Shown: in pieces, positions 11,086 through 20,685 of the stretch
Numbering within the stretch: position 1 is the stretch's first letter
How the letters are laid out: every line of letters begins with the position of its first letter
Source: Diploptera punctata
Lineage: Eukaryota; Arthropoda; Insecta; Blattodea; Blaberidae
Direction: 5' to 3'
Assembly: GCA_030220185.1 (NCBI GenBank)
Contig: JASPKZ010010239.1
Span: 404,001 to 468,000 of the forward strand
Length of the DNA: 64,000 nt
The notes under the pieces: generated by a model
What the model saw: only the letters and a program-made list of their open reading frames with translations
What the model was told of the DNA's origin: nothing
Database searches by the model: none
Program-made: the position numbers and the translations under genes

Positions 11086-11393
11086 ATTAGACGGTGACTT
11101 GGCGCCGTCCATTGTGCCGCATAGAAACCCACTGGGTTACCTGGCAGCTAATTTCTTGGTGGCTAACAAGTTGGGGTTCTGATATATATAATCTTAGCCT
11201 TTGGGGACAAGTAATTCGCCTGCAGATCCAGGTTTGAATAAATGGTGGACATTTTTACCTTAAAAGAGGGCATCAGAAACTGAACCGCCAGCAAGCAGAA
11301 AGCCCGAAAGCCGGACGGCGCAGGATGAGCCACACTCTTTCAAGCGAGTAAATCTCGCACTATTTATTTGATGGTTCCATCTAACTGGCTAAA

Positions 11394-13128
11394 CTATGCT
11401 AAGCATAGGTTAACCAATTGATGCATGAAGATGAAACGCTCCATAGGACTCGACAATTCAGCCAACATGGGCTGAATGTCCCGGAGCATCTCCTCTGTAC
11501 GCTCACTCAATAATCCTGCTGGCAATCATCGGTATTGTTCTTGAACAGTGTTGTTCACATTTGTTCTGGAAGAAGTTCCAGTCCTTAAGGCTTGTGTGAA
11601 GGATATGGTTGGATCGACCCTAACCGAAGTGAAGGTCTTTGGTTGAGATGAATTTACTGGATGTTTAGGTTTGGGTTTTGCTGCCCTATCATAAGCCTCA
11701 AGTGCTGCTTTGTAAACAGGGCAGCCACGGTATGAAGCGGGGTGACCGGACCCCCCGCAATTTGCACATTTAAGCAAATTTGGTTCTCTCTGCGCTTGGA
11801 CCTTTAAGGCACAATCTTTGTGCCCGTGGTCCCCAGCGCAGACAACACAACGTGTGGCCCGGTTACAGGCAGGGAAAGTGTGATTAAAGGACTGGCACTT
11901 GTAACACTGTTTAAGTCCAGCCCGAGGTTTGTATGCTTCCACGGCTACAACCATGTATAAAAGGTGCTTTAAGTCATAAATTTTTAGAGCATCATTTGTT
12001 CGCTCAAGTTCTAAGATGAAAATTGGGAGTGGTACAGCCAAATTGTTTACTGTCTTAGTAATTTGCTTGACAGATTTTATTGGAAATCCTAGAGCTAGGA
12101 TTTCCTCTTTAATTTCATTTGGATGTGTTTCTGCAGGCAGCCTTTTAAGTACGACCTTCAAAGGAAGATCTTTTTTAAGTTGGAATGTATAATATTCCTT
12201 TCGCAAGGAAGTAAAATACTCCTTCAACTTAGCAAAGTCTTCCAATGAAGACGCATAATATCTCAATCCTTCGTCAGTGCTGATTAATTTTGGGTCACTA
12301 CTAACTAGTTTCCTAATTTCTCTATTCATTCGGAACATGTCCCCGTGGCCAATGACAGTGATTGGCGGGGGACGCTGTCTCGTAGTACCAACATTTAACG
12401 AAGGAATTGATGTTGCTGTAGCCGTAGAAGGTCCAGCAGTTGGAGGAGAAACCACACCTGAGAGTGTTCCAGCAGTTAATTCAGAAGTATCAGCTAAGGC
12501 TGAGAATTTATTATTGGTAGGAACTGCTGGAACTACAGCTGATGATTCTACAGGTTGCCTAGATCGTTTTGGTAAATTTCCATGTTCAGGAGTTTTAGTT
12601 TTCTTTACTACCAATGTAGTTTCTTTTTTACTTTCCGTTTATTGGAAGTTTCATTATAGTTACTTTTCTCTTTCTCTTTAAGGAAGTTCTCCCGACTAGT
12701 TGATGGTATTTCTTCATCAATTAGTCTACTTTCTGGTTCTGATTCAGAGTCCTCCTCCATGGGTTTCTGGGAGAAGAGAAAACAGCACGATTGAATTTCA
12801 ACCGCTGCTGCCTTCAATTCACACAATATAGCCTCAAGGATGGGTTGCCCTGGACTTTATGTTTGAATAATAAGATTAAGTCGATTTAGACAACCTTTTT
12901 GAAATCACGAGCGTCGTCTGACCTCTCATACTCATGGTAGGCTGATAGATAGTTAGTGATAACTAAAAAGGTACTATTTATACACCGCAAAATGTTGCTC
13001 AATTTAGTATCTTTATCATATTTATGATGTCTAGTAAAATTTTCAAATTTGTTTCCCGTATCCTCCCAGATTTCGAGAGGTGAGACGTCCTCAGGGTCAA
13101 GGTCCATGGACCTGTCAGGATCCGGCAT
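11394..13128 (-). pseudogene. ORF1 (Gag-like, CCHC zinc knuckles) of unit B, broken
   Basis: LINE ORF1 proteins bind element RNA in the cytoplasm. ATG 13128 opens MPDPDRSMDLDPEDVSPLEIWED; disablements follow near 12885 (stop after DFKKVV) and near 12620 (frameshift before TLVVKKTKTPEH). The long frame 12614-11526 holds RQRPPPITVIGHGDMFR, a central fold and CCHC-like knuckles (CYKCQSFNHTFPAC, CVVCAGDHGHKDC, CANCGGSGHPASYRGC). It meets a TGA at 11526, but the frame goes on another ~43 codons (ELSSPMERFIF, LVNLC) to TAG 11394, matching the end of unit A. Diverged from A along its length, so the two are not a recent duplication. Confidence 0.85.
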
Positions 13129-13349
13129 AGTAGCAATGCTTGGCAATTGCCAAGTCTTAGTTCAGATACTACACTAGATTCAAATAACACTTATCATCAC
13201 TGGCTAAGATTATAACATACAATAAAATATTGTAACACCACAACCTTACCTGTTAGCACAACACTCCCTATTAGAAAGAAACGAAAAACACGTCACGCGG
13301 CATTGGACTGGCCCGAGGGCCAGTCAAGAAAATTAGTTGCACTCCTAAC

Positions 13350-13389
13350 GATTGGTCATTAGTCGATTACAATAATTATATGACCAATC
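13350..13389 (-). promoter_or_regulatory. paired inverted CCAAT boxes, unit B
   Basis: GATTGGTC at 13350-13357 and its exact reverse complement GACCAATC at 13382-13389, 24 bp apart, about 220 bp upstream of the ORF1 start. Unit A has the same arrangement with a different 8-mer. Probably part of the element's promoter; NF-Y binding is an inference from the CCAAT core. Confidence 0.5.
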
Positions 13390-13559
13390 ACGGCACACTT
13401 AAACTACCGGTCACCATCCGCACAAGTCAGACTCGGTGCTGGAGTACTTGTCGTCTAAGACGTTATTAAGTCAATTTGCGTTGTAGTTGTAGAGCTGCAG
13501 TAGATGTTGCTAGCTGTAGAACTCAACGATGAATGATGAAGTACTACTGGTAATTTTGT

Positions 13560-13575
13560 TGACTGACTGACTGAT
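13560..13575. repeat. short CAGT/ACTG tail tract of unit A
   Basis: Minus strand ends CAATCAGTCAGTCAGTCAAC. The matching tract of the ORF2 unit is longer (16210-16233). It occupies the place of a poly(A) tail. Confidence 0.6.
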
Positions 13576-13884
13576 TGTTGACGGTGACGTTGCACCGTCC
13601 AGTGTGCTGCATACTGTTCCCCACTGGGATAAACTTGGCAGCAAATTCCTTTTTGGCTATCAAGTAGTGGTTGTGGATTATGTAACCTCAGCCCTTGGTG
13701 ACAATGTATTTTATCTAACAGGTCTATACCAGAATAATAGTGCAAACCACTATACTTGTAAGAAGGCATCATAAACTACGCCGCCGGCAAGCAGAGAGTC
13801 CGAAAGCCGGACAGTGTAGAGTGACCCACACTTCTCAAAGCGAGCGGTCTCGCACTATTATGTGGATGGTCTCTCCTTTTGAGG

Positions 13885-15738
13885 TTAACCTGTAAAACAC
13901 AGGTTAACCAGTCGGCTCATGAAGATGAAACGCTCCATGGGACTAGACAGTTCAGCCAATAAAGGCTGAACGTCCCGGAGAATTTCCTCCCCACGAGCAC
14001 TTAAGCTACCTATTAGCATTTGCTGGCCCTTTACTTTAGCAGTGCTATTCTCTTGTGTTGTTCTGGAAGCAGTACCAGTCTGTAGAGCTTGGGTGAAGGA
14101 AAACTCTTGGATCGACCTTCACAGAAGTGGAGGTCTTTCTTTGAGTTGTAGTTATAGTTGGATTTGGAACAGGATCACTTGTGGATGGTTTCTCTTTTGG
14201 ATTAGGGATGGGTTTAGCTACCCTGCTGCTATAAGCTTCAAGGGCCGCCTTGAAAGCAGGGCAGCCTCTATAGGACGCCGGGTGACCGGACTCCTTGCAA
14301 TTTGCACATTTTAGCAAAGTTGTGTCTCTCCGCGCTTCGGCCTTTAGGGTACAGTCCTTGTGCCCGTGAGGCCCAGCGCAGATAACACAGCGAGGAGCCC
14401 GATTACAGGCAGGAAAGGTATGATTAAATGACTGGCACCGGTAACACTGCTTAAGTCCAGCCCTAGGTCTATATGGTTCTATGGCTACAACAGTGTATAA
14501 GAGACGCTTTAGATCATAAATTTCCAACGCTTTACTATTGCGTTCTAATTCCAATATATAGATGGGAAGGGGTTGGCCAAATTATTTTCGGTTTTTATAA
14601 TCTGCTTTACATCTTTAACTGGGAAACCCAACGCGAGGATTTCCTCTTTAATTTCGTCTGGGTCTACAGTTGCCGGCAGTCTCTTTAACACCACCTTCAA
14701 AGGAAGATCTCTCTTCAGTTGAAAAGTATAGTATTCCCTATTTAGGGAATTAAAATATTCTTTCAACTTGAAGAAATCCTCCAATGAACGTGCATAATAG
14801 CGTATTCCTTCAGGAATACTAACACACTTTAGTTGGTCGCCAATTAGTGATTTCAACTCTTTATTTATTCGGAACAAATTCCCGTGACCAATAACAGTAA
14901 TTGGTGGGGGTCTTTGCTCCGATTGGACAGCATTACCTGAAGGAGTAGCAGTAGGTGTAACCATAGTAGGACCAGTAGCTTGAGGAGGGACCATCTCTGA
15001 GGATGTTCCTGCAGTGGAATTTGGAATGTCAGTTAAAACTGAAAATTTATTGTTAATAGGCACTGCTGGAACCTCAACTCGTGATTCCTGCGACTCTGTA
15101 GATCGATTATCTGGATCTATAGGTACAAATTCTTTAGTGGGTTTGCCCAGTAGTTTGGGTTCTTTTGGTTTAGAAGAATCAACTTTTGTTTTCTTTACGA
15201 CTAATGTCGGAACTTTTTCTTTTTTCTTTCTGTTTTTCCGTTTTGGAGATTTTCCACTAGCAGTTGACTGGTCGTCAGTGAGCATTTGCTCCTCAGTGGT
15301 CATCTGCTCACTGGTGTCCATATCACTGCTAGTTGAAGGTATGTTGCTCTTTTCTTTGCGATTCACGGAGGAATAGAAGAGCGCAGTAGTGCGAATCTCT
15401 AATAAATCTCCTTTGAGTTCGTTAAGCATAGCTTCAAACGTTTGTTGGCCTGGTTCATTATCCTTTATCAATTGATTCAATCGATCTAATGCAGAAGACG
15501 TGAAATCACGAGCTTCTTCAGACCTTTCATAGTCTGGGAAAGTACCCATGAAATTTATAACCAATAAGAAAGTTCCACTAAGAGTGGACAGCAATTCTTT
15601 TAATTCGGGTTTTTTGTCATATCCATACTTGTGGACAAACCTTTCAAATTTATTCGCGGAGTCTTCCCAGAGTATGAGAGGTCCGACATCCTCACTTACT
15701 GGATCCATAGACCCGTCAGACTTTGGCATAGCAGCCAT
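13885..15738 (-). pseudogene. ORF1 (Gag-like, CCHC zinc knuckles) of unit A, two frameshifts
   Basis: First ATG 15738 (MAAMPKSDGSMDP, GPLILWEDSANKFERF) leads to an acidic, then lysine-rich region (KRKNRKKKEK), the conserved QRPPPITVIGHGNLFRI block and LPLKVVLKRLP. A one-base frameshift at about 14560-14580 moves to ELERNSKALEIYDLKRLLY and CCHC-like knuckles CYRCQSFNHTFPAC, CVICAGPHGHKDC and CANCKESGHPASYRGC (about 14180-14440). A second frameshift near 14110 moves to SFTQALQTGTASR and ELSSPMERFIFMSRLVNLC, ending at TAA 13885. Repaired only conceptually it would be about 620 residues, usual for Jockey ORF1. An upstream in-frame non-ATG start is possible but unlikely. Confidence 0.87.
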
Positions 15739-15973
15739 TGTGCTTGGTAATACCAAGTCTTAGTTCTGGACACTATACACAAAAGCACTAAACACTCGTC
15801 ACCAAAGAATAAGATTAAATATCACAATAATAATTATTGTATCCACTCCACTTACCTTGATAGCACTTCACTCGATTTTTATACACAAAACACAAAAGAA
15901 CACAAGGATCAGCCCGTGTTAGGGCCACGCCCTAACAAGGAATTTGCTAACCAGCTGTAGAATCCGCGGATGT

Positions 15974-16016
15974 GATTGGCCGAGACGAAAACTGAAAAAA
16001 ATTGATGCGGCCAATC
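15974..16016 (-). promoter_or_regulatory. paired inverted CCAAT boxes, unit A
   Basis: GATTGGCC at 15974-15981 and exact reverse complement GGCCAATC at 16009-16016, 27 bp apart, about 240 bp upstream of the ORF1 ATG. A TGTATAAAAATCG sequence lies downstream on the minus strand near 15880. The layout is conserved in unit B although the flanking sequence is not. Confidence 0.5.
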
Positions 16017-16209
16017 GCAGCACATGAAGGACTACAAGTCAAAACGTCAACAACTTATTGATAGTCGTTTGCAGTACTACGTCTAGGATGCCGTGATGAA
16101 CTGCAGCAGACGTACAATGTAGGCAGGATCAATTGCGGTATGAAGTATCATTAACCATAGTAGCATGATGTTTCCAGTACCAGCTCTGTTTCCAGTATAT
16201 GAATTTTGT

Positions 16210-16233
16210 TGACTGACTGACTGACTGACTGAT
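16210..16233. repeat. (CAGT)n tail tract of the ORF2 unit
   Basis: ATCAGTCAGTCAGTCAGTC on the minus strand, at the end of the 3' UTR and directly before unit A. Short tandem-repeat tails instead of poly(A) are known in several non-LTR clades. Confidence 0.65.
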
Positions 16234-16522
16234 AAATGGCAATGACTGGCATTGCCCAGTGTGCCGCTTTTTGGGAACCAGTTGAGGTCCCTTGGCGGCC
16301 AAACACCATTGTGTTTATTCAATAGGGGTTTAGTTCCTTAGCCCTTGCTGTCTCGCGGCTTATGTGTTCAGCCGGAATAACCGTAGCAGGTATGGATGAT
16401 ATGAGGATGGTCCCTCACCAGAGCAGGGTCATCATAAACCATAGTCGCCGGACAAGCAGAGAGTCCGAAAGCCGGCGACATGGAGTGAGCCACACTACTC
16501 TAGCTGGAATCCAGCACACATA

Positions 16523-19339
16523 TCATGGAAGTGGACCGTCATCGGGGTCTCTCGTGAATATGTTTCGGTGTACAGCACGTCGCTGTAGCATATGCCCTAT
16601 ATTGCGAACAATTGGATTTTCATGATTTATTATATGTTGAAACATATGCATGACCCTTTTTTCAATTGTATCGGCAATATAGGGCATCTGTGCTTGGTCG
16701 TGAAGTACTGAGATCCTAGTGCGTAGTGGAGCTGAAAGTATTATTTTTAAGCATTTATTTTGTATTATTTGTACTTTTTTCTTATGTCCAGCAGCTAGGA
16801 TACTCCAGGCTTCACAACCATACAGCAACATGCTGCGGATCGCAACTTGATATAAAGTAAGTTTGATCCTGGTAGATAGCATAGGCGACTTGAAAAATGG
16901 ATATAAAAGTGCAATGGCAGCATTTGCTTTATGTTTTAGATTTCCAATATGAATTTTGAACGTAAGTTTGGAATCCAAATGGATTCCAAGATACTTGACT
17001 GAAGTCTCTGGACGGAGTCTAAGAGTTCCTAAGGTGAGTCGGGCAGGAGTGCGCCTGTGGGTTTTTGCAAATACAACGAATTTTGTTTTATTTGCATTTA
17101 ATTTTATATTCCACAGACGCATATAGGATTGGACTGTGTTTAGGGCAGTTTGGACCACACGAATGTGGAACGGTACGGCACGAAAACGTGTCTGATAAAA
17201 CAGACACGTATCATCAGCAAAAGATGCGATATTTACGCTAGGAAAGGTAGGGAAGTCGGAAACATAAAGGCTATATAGGATAGGTGAGAGTACTGCACCT
17301 TGAGGAACTCCCGCCAAGAGGGTCTTGCAGTCAGAATTATACCCACTAACCGACACATAAAATTGTCGGTTAGTGAGGTATTTAGCTATCAATTTAATTA
17401 AATGAGCCGAAATGTTGAATTTGATAAGTTTGTAAATAAGTCCATTTATCCAAGTCGTATCAAAAGCTTTCTCAATGTCAAGAAATATTGCCACAGTACT
17501 TCTCCTAGAGTTGAAGCCCGTAACAACATGGTCAACCAGTCTTGCAAGCTGCAGCGGAGTGCTATGTGCTTTTCTAAAACCAAACTGATGAGTAGGAATA
17601 AGGTTCCTCTCAGAAATTGCAATTTTCAATTGTGCCAAAATAATTTTCTCCATAATTTTGCCCAGCACTGGTAGCAGACTGATTGGACGCAAGTTGTCCG
17701 GTATGGTTGGGTCTTTACCAGGTTTAGGAATAGCGATTACCTTTGCTTTCTTCCATACTTCAGGGAAGTAGTGGAAACGAAAGCAAAGGTTCACTATTTG
17801 TAGGAATAGGAGTAAGGTTTTTTCAGGTAAGTGTTTAATGGCCAGATTAGAAATCTGGTCATGACCAGGGGCACGGTGGGACGGGAGGTTATGTACAATA
17901 GCTTTGAGTTCACAAAGCTGTACATCAGGATGGGGTATAGGAATAGGTGTCTCTAGAAAGGTACTGATTGTATGTTGCACCTCAGCTTCGTGAGTCGGTG
18001 TTGTAAGCTCATGAGGTCTAAACCGGTTCGCGAAATTGTCGGCCAGAACCTGGGCCTTCTCCCTAGGGAGATACGCCCAAGTTCCGTCCGACTGGATGGC
18101 TGAGGGAGGAGGCGGAGCTCGACTCCTTTTGATGCGTTTTATTATCTCCCATGGTGGAGTCTTTTTGTCTGAGAAATGCTGAAGGGAAGAATCCCAATCA
18201 GCATTTCTCAGCTCTTTTATCCGGTTTTTGACCAAATGAGCATAGTGATTATATTGCTGTTTGTGATGGGGAGCTCCGAAATCGCGGTACCATTTTTGGT
18301 ACTGCCTTTTTAGATTTAAATAATTTTGAAGTGCTGGATCGTTATATTTTGTTCGCGTAGTAGTTGTATTTGTTCGCGTTGTAGCAAGTGTAATGGCCGT
18401 TTTAATAGTGGCCTGTAGGTTAAGGACAGTGTGTTCTATTTGTTCCGTAGACTCGACAGAGAGTGTAGGCATAACCCATTGGTTAAGCATGTTAGTGTAA
18501 CTCTGCCAGTCTGTGCAATGATGTTGTAACTTAAGTGGGGAGGACAATAAAAATGTGGATGAAATTTTAAAAAGTATTGGCGTGTGATCAGAGTCAAGTG
18601 CGTCTGTAACAGTAGTGATGTGTGGTGAAATAGGGACATTCTTCGATAGAACAATGTCCAAAATATCGGACGTGAGACCGTAGGGGTGTTGGAAGAATAG
18701 TGTGTGTTCCCTTGGAGCAGAGATTTCAATGTTATGAAGTTGGCAGTAGTTTTGAAGGATTGTACCAGAGACATTCTGGACACGACAATTCCAATAACGA
18801 TGTTTAGAATTAAAATCTCCCGCAAGCAGATAGCTTGGGGAGATAGAAGTGAGGATATCTAAGTCGTGCCTTGTCAGAAGTCTTCGAGGAGATTTATAGA
18901 TTGCTGCTATGAATAATGTTTCGCGGTCTGTGATCGGTAGGAAGATGCCCGTGGCTTCAATAAATTGAAGTCCCGGGATTGGGGCCACCCTATGGCCAAT
19001 GGACTTTTTGATACAGATGGCAGTGCCTCCAAGGGGACCATCAAGACGGTCATTCCTATACGTGTAGTACTGCGGAATTTTGAATCTCATTCTTGGTTTT
19101 AAGTGCGTTTCGTTCAGAAGAAGAATGTCGATATCTCTTGTTTGTATAAATGTAATTAACTCATGAATCTGATCGGATACACCATTGGCATTAAATGCCA
19201 TGACATTGAGATAGCTTTGTGAACAATTTTGTTGACTACCTGCTCTATTTATATATTTATCCGCGACGTGTTCTCTGCGCGGTCCGTTACTTCGTAAATT
19301 GTATCTGCCTTCTGGTTGGTTAGCATTAGGGTCTTCCAT
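16523..19339 (-). CDS. Jockey-clade ORF2: AP endonuclease and reverse transcriptase
   Basis: Uninterrupted 938-codon frame from ATG 19339 (MEDPNANQPEGRYNLRSNGP); the frame stays open 55 codons further upstream without an ATG. It would nick target DNA and reverse transcribe element RNA there. APE-type endonuclease spans about residues 50-270: LNVMAFNANGV, LLLNETHLKP, IYKSPR, LLAGDFNSKHRYWN and LDSDHTPILF, so the catalytic N, E, D and SDH are present. RT spans about 480-740: AIPKPGKDP, RPISLLPVLGKIMEKI, QFGFRKAHST, FLDIEKAFDTTW, GVPQGAVLSPILYSLY and FADDTCLFY (active-site DD). The C-terminal part has LLYGCEAWSILAAGHKKK; no RNase H is seen. No disabling mutation is visible, so this may be the youngest gene in the window. 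Confidence 0.92.
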   Translation of the reverse strand: MEDPNANQPEGRYNLRSNGPRREHVADKYINRAGSQQNCSQSYLNVMAFNANGVSDQIHELITFIQTRDIDILLLNETHLKPRMRFKIPQYYTYRNDRLDGPLGGTAICIKKSIGHRVAPIPGLQFIEATGIFLPITDRETLFIAAIYKSPRRLLTRHDLDILTSISPSYLLAGDFNSKHRYWNCRVQNVSGTILQNYCQLHNIEISAPREHTLFFQHPYGLTSDILDIVLSKNVPISPHITTVTDALDSDHTPILFKISSTFLLSSPLKLQHHCTDWQSYTNMLNQWVMPTLSVESTEQIEHTVLNLQATIKTAITLATTRTNTTTTRTKYNDPALQNYLNLKRQYQKWYRDFGAPHHKQQYNHYAHLVKNRIKELRNADWDSSLQHFSDKKTPPWEIIKRIKRSRAPPPPSAIQSDGTWAYLPREKAQVLADNFANRFRPHELTTPTHEAEVQHTISTFLETPIPIPHPDVQLCELKAIVHNLPSHRAPGHDQISNLAIKHLPEKTLLLFLQIVNLCFRFHYFPEVWKKAKVIAIPKPGKDPTIPDNLRPISLLPVLGKIMEKIILAQLKIAISERNLIPTHQFGFRKAHSTPLQLARLVDHVVTGFNSRRSTVAIFLDIEKAFDTTWINGLIYKLIKFNISAHLIKLIAKYLTNRQFYVSVSGYNSDCKTLLAGVPQGAVLSPILYSLYVSDFPTFPSVNIASFADDTCLFYQTRFRAVPFHIRVVQTALNTVQSYMRLWNIKLNANKTKFVVFAKTHRRTPARLTLGTLRLRPETSVKYLGIHLDSKLTFKIHIGNLKHKANAAIALLYPFFKSPMLSTRIKLTLYQVAIRSMLLYGCEAWSILAAGHKKKVQIIQNKCLKIILSAPLRTRISVLHDQAQMPYIADTIEKRVMHMFQHIINHENPIVRNIGHMLQRRAVHRNIFTRDPDDGPLP

Positions 19340-19624
19340 TGCACCAATGAGTTTGCTGTCTGATGTTCTAGTAGATTGTTCTCGTAGGGGTTTACATCTG
19401 GCTTTTGTTAAGACAGTAGTTGCAAATTTCTTTATGGAAAACTTCGAACAAAAATGTTTAGAGACTGCCCCTCTTAAACCCAAGTTTGTGTGTGATTTCG
19501 TCACGTTGTTTTATCTCGGAAGAGGACTTGTGAAACACGTCTGTAATATGACTTTCTCTACATTAATTTTTCTAACCCTTGTGCAGAAATTCCTGTTGTC
19601 GAAAAATTCGATTATTACAATATA

Positions 19625-20018
19625 CGTGTCCGCAAATATAGTATCATACTTTAAAATACTACTACGTCACTTTGGATAATCGTATCTAAATTAAATTCAT
19701 GGCAATGAAAAGAGGAACTCAAAATGGTTTTGTGTATGTTAACAATGGAGAATAATGGACAACAATACAGAAAATAAACTAAATTTAATCATGTTTTTTG
19801 TGGTCGATATGGGTTCATTGTTGGATATTTAGCAGACAGGTTAATATGAATGTCTACAGCGTCAGTCGTGGGGGCCACATTCAATGTCTATGAGGTTTAG
19901 CAAAAACTTTTTGAGTTTTTCTATTTGATTGTCACCAATTTCATTTAGATACACTTATCCAAAGTTAAGTAGTAGTAGTAGTAGTTTAAAGTATGACACT
20001 ATATTTGTGGACACGGTG
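19625..20018. mobile_element. internally deleted mariner derivative (MITE-like)
   Basis: TA-flanked (19623-19624, 20019-20020), 394 bp. Terminal inverted repeats of about 100 bp (CTTTGGATAA...ATCTAAAT blocks) match those of the element at 3982-5443. The interior keeps that element's 5' leader (GTGGTCGATATGGG, TTAGCAGACAGG), then jumps to GTGGGGGCCACATTCAATG from just past the transposase stop. The whole transposase gene is missing. Confidence 0.88.
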
Positions 20019-20042
20019 TACTACGTTTAAAATGTTAATGAA

Positions 20043-20207
20043 CTAAACTTTTAATTGAAGCAGAGATTGGAGTATGTTCATTTCATTTTCAACATCGGCC
20101 ACTTTAGCCACATTTCCCCATACTTCAATAATGTCTCTTGGCTCATTCTTAAGTGGTAGTTTTAAATAGCAGTCTCCTTCAACTCTTTTGAAACGACTAT
20201 ACTATTG
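20043..20207 (-). other. orphan open frame with protein-like composition
   Basis: On the minus strand about 50 codons are open, reading FKRVEGDCYLKLPLKNEPRD, IIEVWGNVAKVADVENEM and NILQSLLQLKV before TAG at 20043-20045. I do not recognise it. It may be the C-terminal remnant of a transposon protein, cut off on its upstream side. Confidence 0.25.
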
Positions 20208-20685
20208 CACCGTAATTACCTGGCGTCTAGATTTGAGAAACTATTTTCTCACCACATCTTGACACTAAGTGAAACCGTATATAGACCTACTAAAAATTTT
20301 CAAGAATTTATTAGATCTACCAAAGATATTAGAGATTCTAAACTGTTCGGTGGTGAATGTCGTATCTCAAGCAGTTGTGGAAAGTATTATATTGCAACTA
20401 TAAAACGATCAGTTAATACCAGGATCAAAGAACACATAAGGTACTGTCAACATGGTCAATCAGAGAAATCTACTGCAGCTGAACATTTTCATAATAATAC
20501 TCATCACATAATATTATTTAATGCCACTCAGGTTTTACGTAATACCATACATTACTACTCGATTGAATAGAGAAGCTATTGAGATATATAAACATAAACA
20601 AAATGTTAGCAGAAAAGAGGAAGATTTGAGAATAAAGGAAACACGGTACCCTGCCCTAAAAAAGTATCAAATAAAACCTTATTGA
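20205..20685 (+). pseudogene. Penelope-like element GIY-YIG endonuclease domain
   Basis: Frame 20205-20570 reads YRPTKNFQEFIRSTKD, CRISSSCGKYYIATIKRSVN, TRIKEHIRYCQHGQSEKS and AAEHFHNN. A frameshift at about 20555 continues to RLNREAIEIYKHKQN and RYPALKKYQIKPY, stop 20683. The CGK-YI---RSV-TRIKEH and AEH pattern is the GIY-YIG nuclease found at the C terminus of Penelope-like elements, which nicks DNA for insertion. The GIY motif itself is degraded. RT is missing. Downstream at 20830-20910 GAAGATGTCATCCACAGAG and GATGAAACGCC resemble the 3' hairpin text at 30.1 kb. Confidence 0.75.

Larger units (their letters stand above)
11088..13556 (-). mobile_element. ORF1-only Jockey-like unit B
   Basis: Minus-strand order: 5' region with paired inverted CCAAT boxes, broken ORF1 (13128-11394), then a 3' UTR (about 11393-11088) with GGCTTTCGG-CT-TCTGCTTG and a CGGCACAATGGACGGCGCCA block. 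There is no endonuclease or RT between ORF1 and the 3' UTR. It lies head to tail with unit A. Boundaries are approximate. Confidence 0.7.
13557..16205 (-). mobile_element. ORF1-only Jockey-like unit A
   Basis: Same plan as unit B: 5' region with CCAAT pair, ORF1 (15738-13885), then directly a 3' UTR (13884-13557) with TCCGGCTTTCGGACTCTC and GCAGCACACTGGACGGTGC, ending in a CAGT tract at 13560-13575. ORF2 is missing at the same position as in unit B. The unit lies immediately downstream of the 3' UTR of the ORF2 unit. The exact 5' boundary near 16.2 kb is inferred. Confidence 0.72.
16206..19620 (-). mobile_element. ORF2 unit of the Jockey-like retrotransposon
   Basis: Minus-strand unit holding a complete ORF2 (19339-16523) and a 3' UTR (16522-16206) with GTGTGGCTCACTCC, GGCTTTCGGACTCTCTGC, AGCGGCACACTGGGCA and a (CAGT)5-6 tract at 16210-16233. 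No ORF1 is found upstream: the next sequence is a mariner derivative (19625) and then a Penelope-like fragment. So either the element is 5' truncated before ORF1 or the family carries gag and pol on separate units. Confidence 0.8.

Noticed and set aside
12277..12681. 134-residue plus-strand frame
   Set aside because: Antisense shadow of the ORF1 in unit B.
18436..18825. 129-residue minus-strand frame
   Set aside because: Shadow of the ORF2 endonuclease gene in another frame.
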